From: Thiobacillus denitrificans
Lineage (GTDB): Bacteria; Pseudomonadota; Gammaproteobacteria; Burkholderiales; Thiobacillaceae
Assembly: GCA_002343685.1 (NCBI GenBank)
Contig: DDRS01000033.1
Location: 1 to 64,000 of the forward strand
Length of the DNA: 64,000 nucleotides
Reading direction: 5' to 3'
Part shown: positions 25,386 through 34,738 of the stretch, one piece after another
How the letters are laid out: each line of letters begins with the position of its first letter
Position numbering within the stretch: position 1 is the stretch's first letter
Position numbers and translations under genes: made by a program
The notes under the pieces: model-generated
Told to the model about the DNA's origin: nothing
The model's input: only the letters and a program-made list of their open reading frames with translations
Databases searched by the model: none

Positions 25386-26543
25386 ATGAACCGAACCCGA
25401 CCCGTCAGCGGCTATCCTGCCGCGCAGCTCATCGACCGCTTGATGGAGGCGCGCAAGCAGTTGCGCCAGTTCATCGACGTGCTGCCTACGGACGGCTGGC
25501 TGGGGCCGCGTGCCGGCCATCTGAATCCGCCGCTGTGGGAATACGGGCATATTGTCTGGTTCCAGGAGCGCTGGTGCCTGCGCGAACGGCCCGACGGCGC
25601 CTGCGGTCCCAGCCTGTTGAGTGGTGCCGACGCCCTTTACGATTCCTCCAGCGTGCCGCACGACATCCGCTGGGACCTGCCCTTGCTGCAACCGGCAGCA
25701 GTCGACGACTACGCGAACGAGGTTGCCGCCGCTGTGGCAAGCCGCTTTCGCAGCGGACTCGACAACGACATCGCCTACTTCGCCGAACTGTGTCTCTATC
25801 ACGAACTGATGCACATCGAGGCGTGGTGGATGGCATTCCAGAACCTCGGCTATGCGCCGCCCGAGCTTGTGGACGTCGCAATCCCCCAGTCTGCACGGCG
25901 CCTGACGCTTCCTGGTGGGGAGGTGGAACTCGGCAGCGGACCCGATGCGGGCTTCATCTTCGACAATGAAAAATGGCGCCACACGGTGCCGGTTTCCGCG
26001 TTCGACATCGACGCGAGCCCGGTGTCGGAAACGGCCTTTGCCGAATTTGTCGATGCGGGCGGCTACCAGCGCAAGTCGGTGTGGTCGGAAGCCGGCTGGG
26101 CCTGGCGCACGGCCAGAGAAGCCAGCCATCCGCTGTATTGGCGGCAGGAAAAAGGCAGCTGGCAGCTGCGCCGCTTCGACCGCTGGCAACCGCTCGGCGA
26201 AGCGGTACCGATGCTGCACGTGAACCGTTACGAGGCCGAGGCGTTTGCCACATGGCAGGGCCGGCGGCTGCCCGTGGCGGCACAGTGGCTGCGCGCGACG
26301 ACGCGACCGGAATTTCAATGGGGCAAGGCGTGGGAGTGGCTGCGCGACCCGTTCGTGCCGTATCCGGGCTTCGTGCCGGATCCGTATCGCGACTATTCGC
26401 AACCCTGGTTCCACACGCATGGGGAATTGCGCGGCGGCGGGCCGGTGACCGATAGGTCGCTGACATACCCTGGTTTCCGCAATTTCTATCTGCCGGACCG
26501 GCGCGATCCTTTCGCCGGTTTTCGTACCGTGAGCGTGGATTGA
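25386..26543 (+). CDS. EgtB-family sulfoxide/selenoxide synthase-like protein, candidate selenoneine synthase SenA
   Basis: The 385-residue product combines an N-terminal DinB-like four-helix domain with a C-terminal FGE-sulfatase (lectin-like) domain. The iron ligands expected for EgtB-type non-haem enzymes are visible as WEYGHIVWF and YHELMHIEAWWM. The FGE domain runs from about residue 180 to the end (MLHVNRYEAEAFATWQGRRLP, RNFYLPDRRDPFAGFRTVS). EgtB joins a thiol to hercynine; its relative SenA joins a selenosugar. The adjacent selD is the shared SenC role and favours SenA. The partner glycosyltransferase SenB is not in the window, and neither is EgtD, so the substrate is unproven. Confidence 0.75.
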   Translation: MNRTRPVSGYPAAQLIDRLMEARKQLRQFIDVLPTDGWLGPRAGHLNPPLWEYGHIVWFQERWCLRERPDGACGPSLLSGADALYDSSSVPHDIRWDLPLLQPAAVDDYANEVAAAVASRFRSGLDNDIAYFAELCLYHELMHIEAWWMAFQNLGYAPPELVDVAIPQSARRLTLPGGEVELGSGPDAGFIFDNEKWRHTVPVSAFDIDASPVSETAFAEFVDAGGYQRKSVWSEAGWAWRTAREASHPLYWRQEKGSWQLRRFDRWQPLGEAVPMLHVNRYEAEAFATWQGRRLPVAAQWLRATTRPEFQWGKAWEWLRDPFVPYPGFVPDPYRDYSQPWFHTHGELRGGGPVTDRSLTYPGFRNFYLPDRRDPFAGFRTVSVD

Positions 26544-26550
26544 GACGGCT

Positions 26551-27552
26551 TCAGCCGCCGGTCATCGACATGAAGCGCAGGATCTTGTGGGGCGCTTCGC
26601 GGAATTCGTGACGTTCCGGCTTGAGATCGATCGCGTGCAGGATGGCGGCGTCCAGTTCGGCGTCGCTGCATCCCCCGCGCAGCAGCGGACGGAATTCGAA
26701 TTTCTCTTCCTGCCCCAGGCACATGTAGGCAGTGCCGTCGACGGCGATGCGGATGCGGTTGCAGGTTTCGCAGAAATGCTGCGAGATCGGCGTGATGAAG
26801 CCGACATTGAAGCGGCCGTCCGGCGTGCCGAGATAGCGTGCAGGACCGCCACCGGGCAGGGCGGTCTCGACCAGGCCGAACTGTGTGCGCAGGCGTTCCT
26901 TCACCGGCTGCAGGTCGAGGTATTCGGCGTTGCGGCCGGTGTCGCCCATCGGCATTGCCTCGATCAGCCGCAGCACGAACCCGCGTTCCATGCAGAAGGC
27001 GACCATCTCGTCGATCTCGTCGTCGTTGGTGCCGCGCAGGGCCACCATGTTGAGCTTGATCGGCGCGAAGCCGGCATCCTGGGCAGCAGCGAGTCCGGTC
27101 ATGACCCTGGCCAGCACGTCGCGGCCGTTGATGCGTTCCACCCGCGCCTGCTGCAGCGAGTCGAGGCTGACGTTGAGCCGTGTCACGCCGGCAGCTTTCA
27201 ACGCCTCGGCGTGCTTGTCGAGCTGGGTGGCGTTGGTGGACAACGATAAATCTTCGATGCCGGGCAGGGCGGCGATACGTCCGGCGAGTCCAGCGATGTC
27301 GCGCCGCAGCAGCGGCTCGCCGCCGGTCAGGCGGATGCGGCGCACGCCCAAGCGCGCAAACGCGCCGATCAGGCGTTCGATCTCGTCGAAGTTGAGCCAG
27401 TGTTCCGGCTCCTCGAAGCCCTTGAAACCTTCCGGCATGCAATAGCTGCAGCGCAGGTCGCAACGGTCTGTCACCGACAGTCGTACGTAGTCGATGCGGC
27501 GGCCGAACTGATCGGTGAGGCCCGGCTGATCGGTTGAGACAACGGCATTCAT
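26551..27552 (-). CDS. moaA: GTP 3',8-cyclase MoaA
   Basis: A radical-SAM enzyme of 333 residues from the ATG at 27552 (an in-frame frame extends to 27600, and the true start is uncertain). The N-terminal cluster is CDLRCSYCMP, followed by RLTGGEPLLRRD; the C-terminal 4Fe-4S cluster is CETCNRIRIAVDGTAYMC; the protein ends SMTGG, the conserved double-Gly tail needed for activity. It performs the first step of molybdopterin synthesis from GTP. It is divergent from mobB-moeA-moaD-moaE. AT-rich tandem pieces with two copies of ATATAGCCT lie in the gap. Confidence 0.97.
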   Translation of the reverse strand: MNAVVSTDQPGLTDQFGRRIDYVRLSVTDRCDLRCSYCMPEGFKGFEEPEHWLNFDEIERLIGAFARLGVRRIRLTGGEPLLRRDIAGLAGRIAALPGIEDLSLSTNATQLDKHAEALKAAGVTRLNVSLDSLQQARVERINGRDVLARVMTGLAAAQDAGFAPIKLNMVALRGTNDDEIDEMVAFCMERGFVLRLIEAMPMGDTGRNAEYLDLQPVKERLRTQFGLVETALPGGGPARYLGTPDGRFNVGFITPISQHFCETCNRIRIAVDGTAYMCLGQEEKFEFRPLLRGGCSDAELDAAILHAIDLKPERHEFREAPHKILRFMSMTGG

Positions 27553-27641
27553 GAGGCGGGTTGGCAGGAATGGGTTATATATGAAAAAATATAGCCTCAA
27601 ATATAGCCTGACACAGCCTGACTGACAATGAAGGTGCCACC

Positions 27642-28142
27642 ATGAAAATCTTTGGCATCGCCGGATACAGCGGCAGCGGAAAGACCACGCTCATCGAGCG
27701 GGTACTGCCGCACCTGGCTGCGCGTGGCCTCAAAGTGGCGGTGATCAAGCATACCCACCACGATTTCGACATCGACCGTCCCGGCAAGGACAGCTGGCGC
27801 GTACGCGAGGCCGGCGCGATGGCAGTGCTGCTGGCATCGGATCACCGCACGGCGGTGCTGACAGAGCACCGCGACACGCCGCCGCGGCTGGATGACTTGT
27901 TGAATAAGTTTCCGCCTTGCGACCTGGTGCTGGTCGAGGGGTACAAGCGCGAAGCCATTCCCAAGCTGGAAGTCCATCGCGACGAGACTGCCAGGCCCTG
28001 GCTGTTTCCCGACGACCCGAATATCCTGGCTGTGGCGTCGGACGTCGCGCCGCCCGACGGATTTGCCCACATCGACATCGATGCCGTTCAATCCCTTACC
28101 GACTTCATCCTGAACCATGCTCACAGCCAACCAACTGCTTGA
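27642..28142 (+). CDS. mobB: Molybdopterin-guanine dinucleotide biosynthesis adaptor MobB
   Basis: The 166-residue P-loop protein has the Walker A motif GYSGSGKTTLIE, then VIKHTHHDFDIDRPGKDSWRVREAGA and DLVLVEGYKREAIPKLEV, all diagnostic for MobB. It binds GTP and helps MobA make MGD. AAGGTG precedes the ATG. It overlaps moeA by 26 bases in another frame. Confidence 0.95.
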   Translation: MKIFGIAGYSGSGKTTLIERVLPHLAARGLKVAVIKHTHHDFDIDRPGKDSWRVREAGAMAVLLASDHRTAVLTEHRDTPPRLDDLLNKFPPCDLVLVEGYKREAIPKLEVHRDETARPWLFPDDPNILAVASDVAPPDGFAHIDIDAVQSLTDFILNHAHSQPTA

Positions 28143-29310
28143 TGCCCTGCTTGAACGCGCACGCAGCGCACGCGAAACCGAAACGGTTACGGTGACCGCT
28201 GCGCTCGGTCGCGTACTGGCCACACCGCAGACTTCCGCCATCACCGTGCCGCCGCTCGACAACAGCGCGATGGACGGCTATGCCGTGCGCGTTGCCGACG
28301 TGGCGGCGGCCGGCACCCGACTGCCGGTTTCGCAGCGCATTCTTGCCGGTGCGGTGGGCGAGCCCCTGCAGCCGGGCACCGCTGCGCGCATCTTTACCGG
28401 CGCGCCAATCCCGCCAGGCACCGACGCCGTGCTGATGCAGGAATACTGTTACGCCGAAGGAGACGATGTCGTGATCAACGCATTGCCCCGACGGGGCGAG
28501 AATCTCCGCCGCGCCGGCGAGGACATCGAAACCGGCGCGCAGGTGCTCGCCGCCGGCACCCGTATCGGTGCAGCCGAGATGGGGCTCGCGGCGTCGGTCG
28601 GACTGGCCGAGTTGCCGGTGTTCCGGCGGCTGAAAGTCGCGTGCTTCTTCACCGGCGACGAGCTGGTGACGCCAGGCACGCCCCTGGAGCCGGGTCAGAT
28701 CTACAATTCCAACCGCTATACCCTGACCGGGCTGGTGAACGGTCTCGGTTGCGAACTGATCGATCTCGGCATCGTGCCCGACTCGCTGGAAGCGACCGAG
28801 GCCGCGCTGGCAGGTGCCGCCAGTGTGGCCGACGTCGTCATCACCAGTGGCGGCGTGTCGGTGGGCGAGGCCGATTACGTGAAGGCCGCAGTCGAAAAAC
28901 TGGGGCGCATCGAAATGTGGAAAGTCGCAATGAAACCCGGCAAGCCGCTTGTCTACGGGCGCGTGGATGAGGCCGACTTCATCGGCCTGCCGGGCAATCC
29001 GGTGTCGGCCTTCGTTACCTTCTGCCTGTTCGTGCGGCCATTCCTCTTGAAGCGCATGGGGGTTCGCGATGTGCTGTATCGGGCGTTTCCGGTCAAGGCG
29101 GATTTTGCCTGGACCAAGCCCGGCGTGCGGCGCGAATTCCTGCGCGCCCGCATGCAGGAAAATGGTCGTGCGGCAATCTATCCCAACCAGAGTTCGGGTG
29201 TCCTGACATCGTGTGCGTGGGCCGATGGGCTCGTCGATATCGAGATCGGCCAGACTGTGCAACCGGGCGACTGGGTACGTTTCATTCCCCTTGCGGAGCT
29301 GCTGGCATGA
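28117..29310 (+). CDS. moeA: Molybdopterin molybdenumtransferase MoeA
   Basis: The 397-residue product shows PPLDNSAMDGYAVRVADV near the N-terminus, GAPIPPGTDAVLMQE, FFTGDELVTPG, YNSNRYTLTGLV, TSGGVSVGEADYVK and GLPGNPVSAFVTF, all MoeA signatures. It inserts molybdate into adenylylated molybdopterin. It overlaps mobB at the start and moaD at the end (ATGA), so the four genes form one translationally coupled operon. Confidence 0.97.
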   Translation: MLTANQLLDALLERARSARETETVTVTAALGRVLATPQTSAITVPPLDNSAMDGYAVRVADVAAAGTRLPVSQRILAGAVGEPLQPGTAARIFTGAPIPPGTDAVLMQEYCYAEGDDVVINALPRRGENLRRAGEDIETGAQVLAAGTRIGAAEMGLAASVGLAELPVFRRLKVACFFTGDELVTPGTPLEPGQIYNSNRYTLTGLVNGLGCELIDLGIVPDSLEATEAALAGAASVADVVITSGGVSVGEADYVKAAVEKLGRIEMWKVAMKPGKPLVYGRVDEADFIGLPGNPVSAFVTFCLFVRPFLLKRMGVRDVLYRAFPVKADFAWTKPGVRREFLRARMQENGRAAIYPNQSSGVLTSCAWADGLVDIEIGQTVQPGDWVRFIPLAELLA

Positions 29311-29558
29311 AACTGCGCGTGCTCTATTTCGCCCGCCTGCGCGAGCGCCTCGGATGCGCGGAGGAAACGCTGGATTGCGCCGGCAGCACCGTCGCCGATC
29401 TGGTCGCCCAGTTGCAGGCCCGCGGGGGGATGTGGGCGGAAGAACTGGCCGCGGACCAGGCATACCGGGTGGCGGTCAATCAGGATATCGTCGCGCTCGA
29501 TGCGGCTTTGAGCGAGAACGCCGAAGTCGCGATTTTCCCGCCGGTCACCGGAGGCTGA
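29307..29558 (+). CDS. moaD: Molybdopterin synthase sulfur carrier subunit MoaD
   Basis: The ATG at 29307 overlaps the moeA stop and gives 83 residues of the ubiquitin-like fold: MKLRVLYFARLRERLG, VAVNQDI and the C-terminal AIFPPVTGG. The terminal Gly-Gly is the site of thiocarboxylation. A longer in-frame extension upstream lies within moeA and is rejected. It pairs with MoaE 4 bases downstream. Confidence 0.96.
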   Translation: MKLRVLYFARLRERLGCAEETLDCAGSTVADLVAQLQARGGMWAEELAADQAYRVAVNQDIVALDAALSENAEVAIFPPVTGG

Positions 29559-29562
29559 AACG

Positions 29563-30021
29563 ATGAAGATAATGGTCCAGAGCGCGGCTTTCGAGTTGGG
29601 CGCGGAAGTCGACGCCATGCGACGCGGCCGCTCCGACATCGGCGCCATCGCCAGCTTCGTCGGTCTGGCACGTGACATGAACGACGGCAGCGATGTCGCC
29701 GCAATGACGCTGGAACACTATCCGGGCATGACCGAGAAGGCGTTGGCCGCGCTGGTCGAGGAAGCGCAATCGCGCTGGACCCTGCTCGACGTCACGCTGA
29801 TCCATCGGGTGGGCCGGTTGCTACCGGGCGATCCCATCGTGCTGGTTGCCGTGGCGGGCAGCCATCGCGGCGAGGCGTTTGCCGCCTGTGAATTCATCAT
29901 GGATTATCTGAAAACCCGTGCGCCGTTCTGGAAGAAGGAAGAGACTCCAGAGGGTGAACGCTGGGTTGAGGCGCGCGCCAGCGACGATGCAGCGGCCATG
30001 CGCTGGGGAAAAAATGATTGA
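29563..30021 (+). CDS. moaE: Molybdopterin synthase catalytic subunit MoaE
   Basis: The 152-residue product has the MoaE motifs IGAIASFVGLARD, MTLEHYPGMTEKALAAL, IHRVGRLLPGDPIVLVAVAGSHRGEAFAACEFIMDYLKTRAPFWKKE; the Lys residues of the last motif form the active site. With thiocarboxylated MoaD it converts precursor Z to molybdopterin. It is the last gene of the operon. Confidence 0.97.
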   Translation: MKIMVQSAAFELGAEVDAMRRGRSDIGAIASFVGLARDMNDGSDVAAMTLEHYPGMTEKALAALVEEAQSRWTLLDVTLIHRVGRLLPGDPIVLVAVAGSHRGEAFAACEFIMDYLKTRAPFWKKEETPEGERWVEARASDDAAAMRWGKND

Positions 30022-30202
30022 TGCACCGTCCTCGGACAATCGGCCATACGCTTGTACATGGTCCTGTCTCGGTTTAATCCGTATTCGGCGACGCCCCGCA
30101 ATCGCGGAAACCTAGTAGGATTCTTTTCGTTGCCTGGCTGACCGGGCTCCACATCCTGTCGGCCGCTTTTCCCCTCTGATTGGTTTCAAACATGGAGATT
30201 GC

Positions 30203-30742
30203 ATGACTTCCGCAATGCGTTATTCCACCCCCGCGATCGTGCTGCACTGGCTGGTTGCCCTGCTGATTTTCGTGGCGTTCCCGCTCGGGCTGTATATGGC
30301 CGACCTGCCCTTGTCGCCCGAGAAGCTCAAGCTCTTCAGCTACCACAAGTGGATCGGCGTCACCGTGTTCATGCTGGCGGGGCTGCGGGTGGTGTGGCGG
30401 CTGACGCATACGCCGCCACCGCTGCCTGCCAGCGTCGCCGGTTGGCAGCGTCGTGCGAGTGCCGTCGCGCATGGCCTGCTGTATTTGCTGATTCTGGTGA
30501 TTCCGATTTCGGGCTGGCTGATGAGCTCTGCCAAGGGCGTGCAGACCGTGTGGTTCGGCGTATTGCCGTTGCCTGACCTGATCGGCAAGGACAAGGCCTT
30601 GGGTCATCTGCTCGAGGAAGTGCACGAAACGTTGAATTACACCCTGCTTGCCCTGGTCGCCCTGCATGTGGCCGGCGCGCTGCAGCACCACTTCATCGAA
30701 CGCCAGCCGTTTTTGCAGCGCATGGGCTGGAACAAGACTTAA
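30203..30742 (+). CDS. Cytochrome b561
   Basis: The 179-residue product has four membrane segments and the haem-ligand histidines of bacterial b561: VLHWLVALLIF, FSYHKWIGV, VHETLNYTLLALVALHVAGALQHHF. GGAGA lies 7 bases before the ATG. It moves electrons between quinol and an acceptor at the inner membrane. Upstream 30022-30202 shows no gene. The downstream YceI protein is a frequent functional partner of b561 genes, although a 340-base gap intervenes here. Confidence 0.92.
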   Translation: MTSAMRYSTPAIVLHWLVALLIFVAFPLGLYMADLPLSPEKLKLFSYHKWIGVTVFMLAGLRVVWRLTHTPPPLPASVAGWQRRASAVAHGLLYLLILVIPISGWLMSSAKGVQTVWFGVLPLPDLIGKDKALGHLLEEVHETLNYTLLALVALHVAGALQHHFIERQPFLQRMGWNKT

Positions 30743-31085
30743 GCGACAAACCTGCACCAGGTCTGCCGCCAGCAGGTCGTCTATTCCCAACCTCCATCTT
30801 GAAGGGCCCTGCGCGTTTCCGTGCGGGGCTCGGTGTTGCCCCCGGTTCGACGTTGCGTGTGGGATTTCCGTCATTTGGCGGCCATTCGCGGCGAGCCCGT
30901 ATGGAGCGTAGAAGCGCAACATACTGATTTTGCTGGATTTGATTTGATCGACTTCAGTGCCCGGCAGCGGGCACACGCGTTGCAACACCTGCGAGGCTCC
31001 CGGATGAAACGATGACCGGGAGCGGTCGGGCGGCATGACCGCCGGGCAAATGGATCCCGATGTTCACCTTTCGCAGGAGCATCTG
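30743..31085. other. Intergenic region between cytochrome b561 and yceI
   Basis: No gene is supported in these 343 bases. An 8-base perfect inverted repeat GCTCCCGG/CCGGGAGC (30996-31003 and 31016-31023) is followed by CGGTC/GACCG pairing; together they could form two hairpins in the 5' leader of yceI. Confidence 0.4.
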
Positions 31086-31688
31086 ATGAAACGTTTTGTC
31101 TTGTTGACCGCGCTTGTTGCCAGTGCAACTTCAGCCATGGCTGCACCCGAAACCTATGTGATCGACAGCAGCCGCACGTCCTCGCAGTTCAGTTATCGCT
31201 ATCTGGGGCTCTCGAGCCAGACCAATCGGTTCGAAAAGATCAGCGGCATAGTGGTGTTCGATCGCGACAGCCAGTCAGGGTCGGCCGAGGTAAGCATCGA
31301 CGCCGCTTCGGTCAACACCGGCCAGGCTTTGCTGGATGCACAAATGAAGGCGGCGGATTTCTTCGATGCCGCCAACTATCCGGTCATTACCTTCAAGTCC
31401 GGCAAGATGAGCCTGAACGGCGAGCAGTCGAGCCTGTCGGGCGATCTCACGATCAAGGGGGTGACCCGGCCGGTGACGCTTGCCGTGACGCATTTTCAGT
31501 GCATGCAGGATCCCGAGTCACGGGTGGAGACCTGCGGCGCCAATGCGACCCTTACGCTCAGGCGCTCGGACTTCAACATGGGCAAGTACGCCTTCCTTGT
31601 TGGCAACGACATCACGCTGAACCTGGCCTTCAAGGCAGTCAAGGCACAATCGTATCTGCAGTTGGCGAGCCGCGACCCCGCCAAGTAA
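31086..31688 (+). CDS. YceI family periplasmic protein
   Basis: The ATG at 31086 with AGGAG upstream gives 200 residues; in-frame codons upstream would displace the signal peptide (MKRFVLLTALVASATSAMA). The mature part shows the YceI lipocalin-like pattern: YVIDSSRTSSQFSYRYLG, IDAASVNTGQALLDAQMKAADFFDAANYPVITFKS, and LTIKGVTRPVTL. Members bind isoprenoid chains in the periplasm. The internal CMQDPESRVETCG segment has two Cys that could form a disulfide. Confidence 0.93.
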   Translation: MKRFVLLTALVASATSAMAAPETYVIDSSRTSSQFSYRYLGLSSQTNRFEKISGIVVFDRDSQSGSAEVSIDAASVNTGQALLDAQMKAADFFDAANYPVITFKSGKMSLNGEQSSLSGDLTIKGVTRPVTLAVTHFQCMQDPESRVETCGANATLTLRRSDFNMGKYAFLVGNDITLNLAFKAVKAQSYLQLASRDPAK

Positions 31689-31722
31689 GTAAAATGGCGT
31701 TTTGCTGTCCGGAACGCCGCCC

Positions 31723-33675
31723 GTGGAACCCCATCAACTCGAACTGCTCGCTCCCGCGCGCGATGCCGACATCGGCATCGAAGCCGTCAATCACGGTGCC
31801 GATGCCGTGTATATCGGCGGGCCGTCGTTCGGCGCGCGTGCGGCCGCTTCCAACGAGATCGCCGGGATCGCCAGGCTGGCGGCGCATGCGCATCGCTTCA
31901 ATGCGCGCGTGTTCGTCACGCTGAATACCATCCTGCGCGACGACGAACTGGAGCCGGCCCGGCAACAAATCTGGCAGCTTTACGAGGCGGGCGTCGACGC
32001 GCTGATCATCCAGGACATGGGCCTGCTGGAGCTCGACCTGCCGCCGATCCAGCTGCATGCCAGTACCCAGACCGATATTCGCACGCCCGAGAAGGCCCGC
32101 TTCCTCCAGGACGTCGGATTGAGCCAGATCGTGCTGGCGCGCGAACTCGACCTCAAGCAGATCGCCGCGATCCGCGCCGCGACCGACCCTGCGCGCTGCA
32201 CGCTGGAATTCTTCGTCCACGGTGCGCTGTGCGTCGCCTACAGCGGCCAGTGCTACATCAGCCATGCCCACACCGGGCGCAGCGCCAATCGCGGCGACTG
32301 TTCGCAGGCCTGCCGCCTGCCGTACCAGGTCACCGACATGGACGGCCGCATCGTCGCGCACGACAAGCATGTGCTGTCGATGAAGGACAACAACCAGAGC
32401 GACAACCTCGAGGCGTTGATCGATGCGGGTATCCGCAGCTTCAAGATCGAGGGCCGCTACAAGGACATGGGCTACGTGAAGAACATCACGGCCCATTACC
32501 GCACGCTGCTCGACGAGATCCTCTCGCGCCGCCCGGAATTCGCACGCGCGTCATCCGGCCGCACCACGTTCAGCTTCACGCCCGACCCCAACCAGAATTT
32601 CAACCGCGAATTCACCGACTACTTCGTCGGCGGACGCAAGGACGATATCGGCGCATTCGACACGCCGAAAAATCCCGGTTTGCCGATCGGCCATGTGCGC
32701 AAGCTTGGCGACAAATGGGTGGAACTGGAGACCGATATGCCCGATACGGTACTCAATAATGGCGACGGCCTCTGCTACTACACGCTGCAGAAGGACCTGG
32801 CCGGGCTTGCGATCAACCGCGCCGAGAAATTGGGCGAGGGCGTGTGGCGGGTGTTCCCGAAAGATCCGCTGGCGGGCTTCAAGGACTTGCGCGCCGGCAC
32901 GCCGGTCAACCGCAATCGCGACATGAACTGGATGCGCATGCTGGACAAGCCATCCAGCGATCGTCGTATCGGCGTGTGGATGCGCCTGGGCGAAACCGAA
33001 GACGGGTTCTCGCTCACCCTGACCGACGAAGATGGCCACTGCGCCGTAGCGGCCGCCGCGCATCCCAGGGAAGTGGCCAACGACACCGCCAAAGCCGAGG
33101 CCACGTTGTGCGCGCATCTCGGCAAGCTCGGCACTACGTCCTTTGCCGCCATGGGGATTGCGCTTGAATTGACGCAGTCTTGGTTCATTCCGGCTTCTTT
33201 CGTCAATGCCTTGCGTCGCGATGCGGTGGCGGCACTGGAAACGGCGCGTGCTGAGGCCTATACGCGCCCGCCGCGTATGCGGCCGGTCGAGCCGCCCGTG
33301 GCCTATCCCGAGGACACGCTCACCTATCTGGCCAATGTCTACAACCACAAGGCGCGCGATTTCTACGCAAAGCACGGCGTGCACGTCATTGCCGCAGCCT
33401 ACGAAAGCCACGAGGAGCCTGGTGAAGTCTCGTTGATGATCACCAAGCACTGCGTGCGCTATTCACTCTCGCTCTGCCCCAAGCAGGCAAAAGGCATCAC
33501 CGGCGTGCAGGGTACGGTACGCGCCGCGCCGCTGACGCTGATCAACGGCAGCGAGAAGCTCACGCTACGCTTCGATTGCAAGCCGTGCGAAATGCATGTG
33601 GTAGGGAAGCTGAAGCCGGCAGTTGTGAAAAACAGTGCGCCGTTGACATTCTACAGGGCGCGTCCCAGAGCATAG
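31723..33675 (+). CDS. rlhA: U32 family protein, 23S rRNA 5-hydroxycytidine synthase RlhA type
   Basis: A GTG start at 31723 (MEPHQLELLAPARDADIG) gives 650 residues, close to the E. coli RlhA length of about 650; a TTG at 31702 is the alternative start. The U32 core has HGADAVYIGGPSFGARAAASN, LHASTQTDIRTPEKARFLQ, FFVHGALCVAYSGQCYIS, the Cys-containing GDCSQACRLPY motif and FKIEGRYKDMGYV. The C-terminal DUF3656-like region has additional cysteines (CVRYSLSLCPKQ, CKPCEMHVVG) consistent with an iron-sulfur site. RlhA hydroxylates C2501 of 23S rRNA; the length separates it from TrhP. Confidence 0.85.
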   Translation: MEPHQLELLAPARDADIGIEAVNHGADAVYIGGPSFGARAAASNEIAGIARLAAHAHRFNARVFVTLNTILRDDELEPARQQIWQLYEAGVDALIIQDMGLLELDLPPIQLHASTQTDIRTPEKARFLQDVGLSQIVLARELDLKQIAAIRAATDPARCTLEFFVHGALCVAYSGQCYISHAHTGRSANRGDCSQACRLPYQVTDMDGRIVAHDKHVLSMKDNNQSDNLEALIDAGIRSFKIEGRYKDMGYVKNITAHYRTLLDEILSRRPEFARASSGRTTFSFTPDPNQNFNREFTDYFVGGRKDDIGAFDTPKNPGLPIGHVRKLGDKWVELETDMPDTVLNNGDGLCYYTLQKDLAGLAINRAEKLGEGVWRVFPKDPLAGFKDLRAGTPVNRNRDMNWMRMLDKPSSDRRIGVWMRLGETEDGFSLTLTDEDGHCAVAAAAHPREVANDTAKAEATLCAHLGKLGTTSFAAMGIALELTQSWFIPASFVNALRRDAVAALETARAEAYTRPPRMRPVEPPVAYPEDTLTYLANVYNHKARDFYAKHGVHVIAAAYESHEEPGEVSLMITKHCVRYSLSLCPKQAKGITGVQGTVRAAPLTLINGSEKLTLRFDCKPCEMHVVGKLKPAVVKNSAPLTFYRARPRA

Positions 33676-33700
33676 TTGGTTGCGTCGTGAGGGTGGTGCG

Positions 33701-33734
33701 TGGCAGGTGAGGTTCACAAGAACCACACCTGCCA
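33701..33734. terminator. Bidirectional hairpin between convergent genes
   Basis: TGGCAGGTG-A-GGTTC pairs with GAACC-A-CACCTGCCA around an ACAA loop, a 14-pair stem with one A-A mismatch. It lies between the convergent rlhA and DUF599 genes. The T tract is poor on either strand, so efficiency is uncertain. Confidence 0.5.
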
Positions 33735-33746
33735 TTTACCGGAGAT

Positions 33747-34490
33747 TTACTTGGCGTACTTGGCCTGTATGGACACGACCGGCGCGTTCTGCTGCTTTTG
33801 CTTTTCCGAGGGGCCGACATCCATGACGCCTTCGGATTCGCTGCGGTCGAGGCGGTAGAGCGCAATGATCAGGCCGATCGACGCTGCCACCAGGAAATAA
33901 GGTCCGAACAGCCAGAACACCAGCGGGATGGCAAACAGGAAGGCGCGCATGCCGATCGAAAACATGGTACCGGAACGGTGCAGACGGCGAGCCACGGATT
34001 CCGGCGACAGGTTGTGATGTGCTTCGAATTCCGGCACATTGATCATGAACACCACGTGATTGGCCAGGCGTACCGACATGGCAAAGGCGAAGAAGGCCAC
34101 GATGAAGGTAATCAGCAAGGCCATGACCTTGACGATCCACAATTCGGCAGCATGGCTGCTGGTCATGCTCAGCACATGCCAGCTGCGTGTAATGTTCTCG
34201 GCCTGGCCGGAGAGCGTGAGCGTACCGATGATCAGGATGGCGGCGGTGGAAGCCATCAATGTCGAGCCCATGATCCAGTTACGTAGGGTTTGCACGCCCA
34301 TGATGCCCATGGCGGGGTTGCGCATGATGTTGGCCACCCACAAGCGGCGCGCGAGTTCGTGAACGCCGTGGATCGTGTAGGTGGGGTTTTCCCGCACTTT
34401 CATGCTGAGGAAAAGGTAGTACGCGACAACGCTGAGGGCGCTGAGTACGAGCGCCACAATATCGGTTTCAAATTCTGCTAACAATTCCAT
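33747..34490 (-). CDS. DUF599 family membrane protein
   Basis: The 247-residue product has about four membrane segments and the family pattern RRLWVANIMRNP...IMGVQTLRNWIMGSTLMASTA, then FFAFAMSVRLANHVVFMINVP and FWLFGPYFLV. The C-terminal 35 residues are soluble and charged. Function is unknown. It is followed upstream on the same strand by a small ORF at 34541-34738. Confidence 0.85.
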   Translation of the reverse strand: MELLAEFETDIVALVLSALSVVAYYLFLSMKVRENPTYTIHGVHELARRLWVANIMRNPAMGIMGVQTLRNWIMGSTLMASTAAILIIGTLTLSGQAENITRSWHVLSMTSSHAAELWIVKVMALLITFIVAFFAFAMSVRLANHVVFMINVPEFEAHHNLSPESVARRLHRSGTMFSIGMRAFLFAIPLVFWLFGPYFLVAASIGLIIALYRLDRSESEGVMDVGPSEKQKQQNAPVVSIQAKYAK

Positions 34491-34540
34491 CCTCTCGGTT
34501 CCAGATCAATTCATCGGTCATGTGCGCGGGGTAGTGGCGC

Positions 34541-34738
34541 TCACAGTGCGCTTTGGGCATGCCGGATGCTCGGCGCGGCGGAGGGCGTGTCGGCGCGTGC
34601 GGAAACCGGCCCGCACGGGGTCGCATCCAGCCGGGAAGTGGATGAGGGCTCGACCTGACGCAGCAGGACGTTGAATTCATTCTGGTTGCCGACGTTGGCG
34701 AAGGCCAGGGCATTGATGATTCGGGTCATGACGTTCAT
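34541..34738 (-). CDS. Possible small protein (65 residues)
   Basis: The ORF reads MNVMTRIINALAFANVGNQNE and continues with a Ser/Pro/Ala-rich tail. A GAG-containing purine stretch lies 7 bases before the ATG, and it faces an AT-rich region with regulatory-looking palindromes shared with the divergent histidine kinase gene. The N-terminal helix looks protein-like. There is no recognisable family, and it could be spurious. Confidence 0.35.
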   Translation of the reverse strand: MNVMTRIINALAFANVGNQNEFNVLLRQVEPSSTSRLDATPCGPVSARADTPSAAPSIRHAQSAL

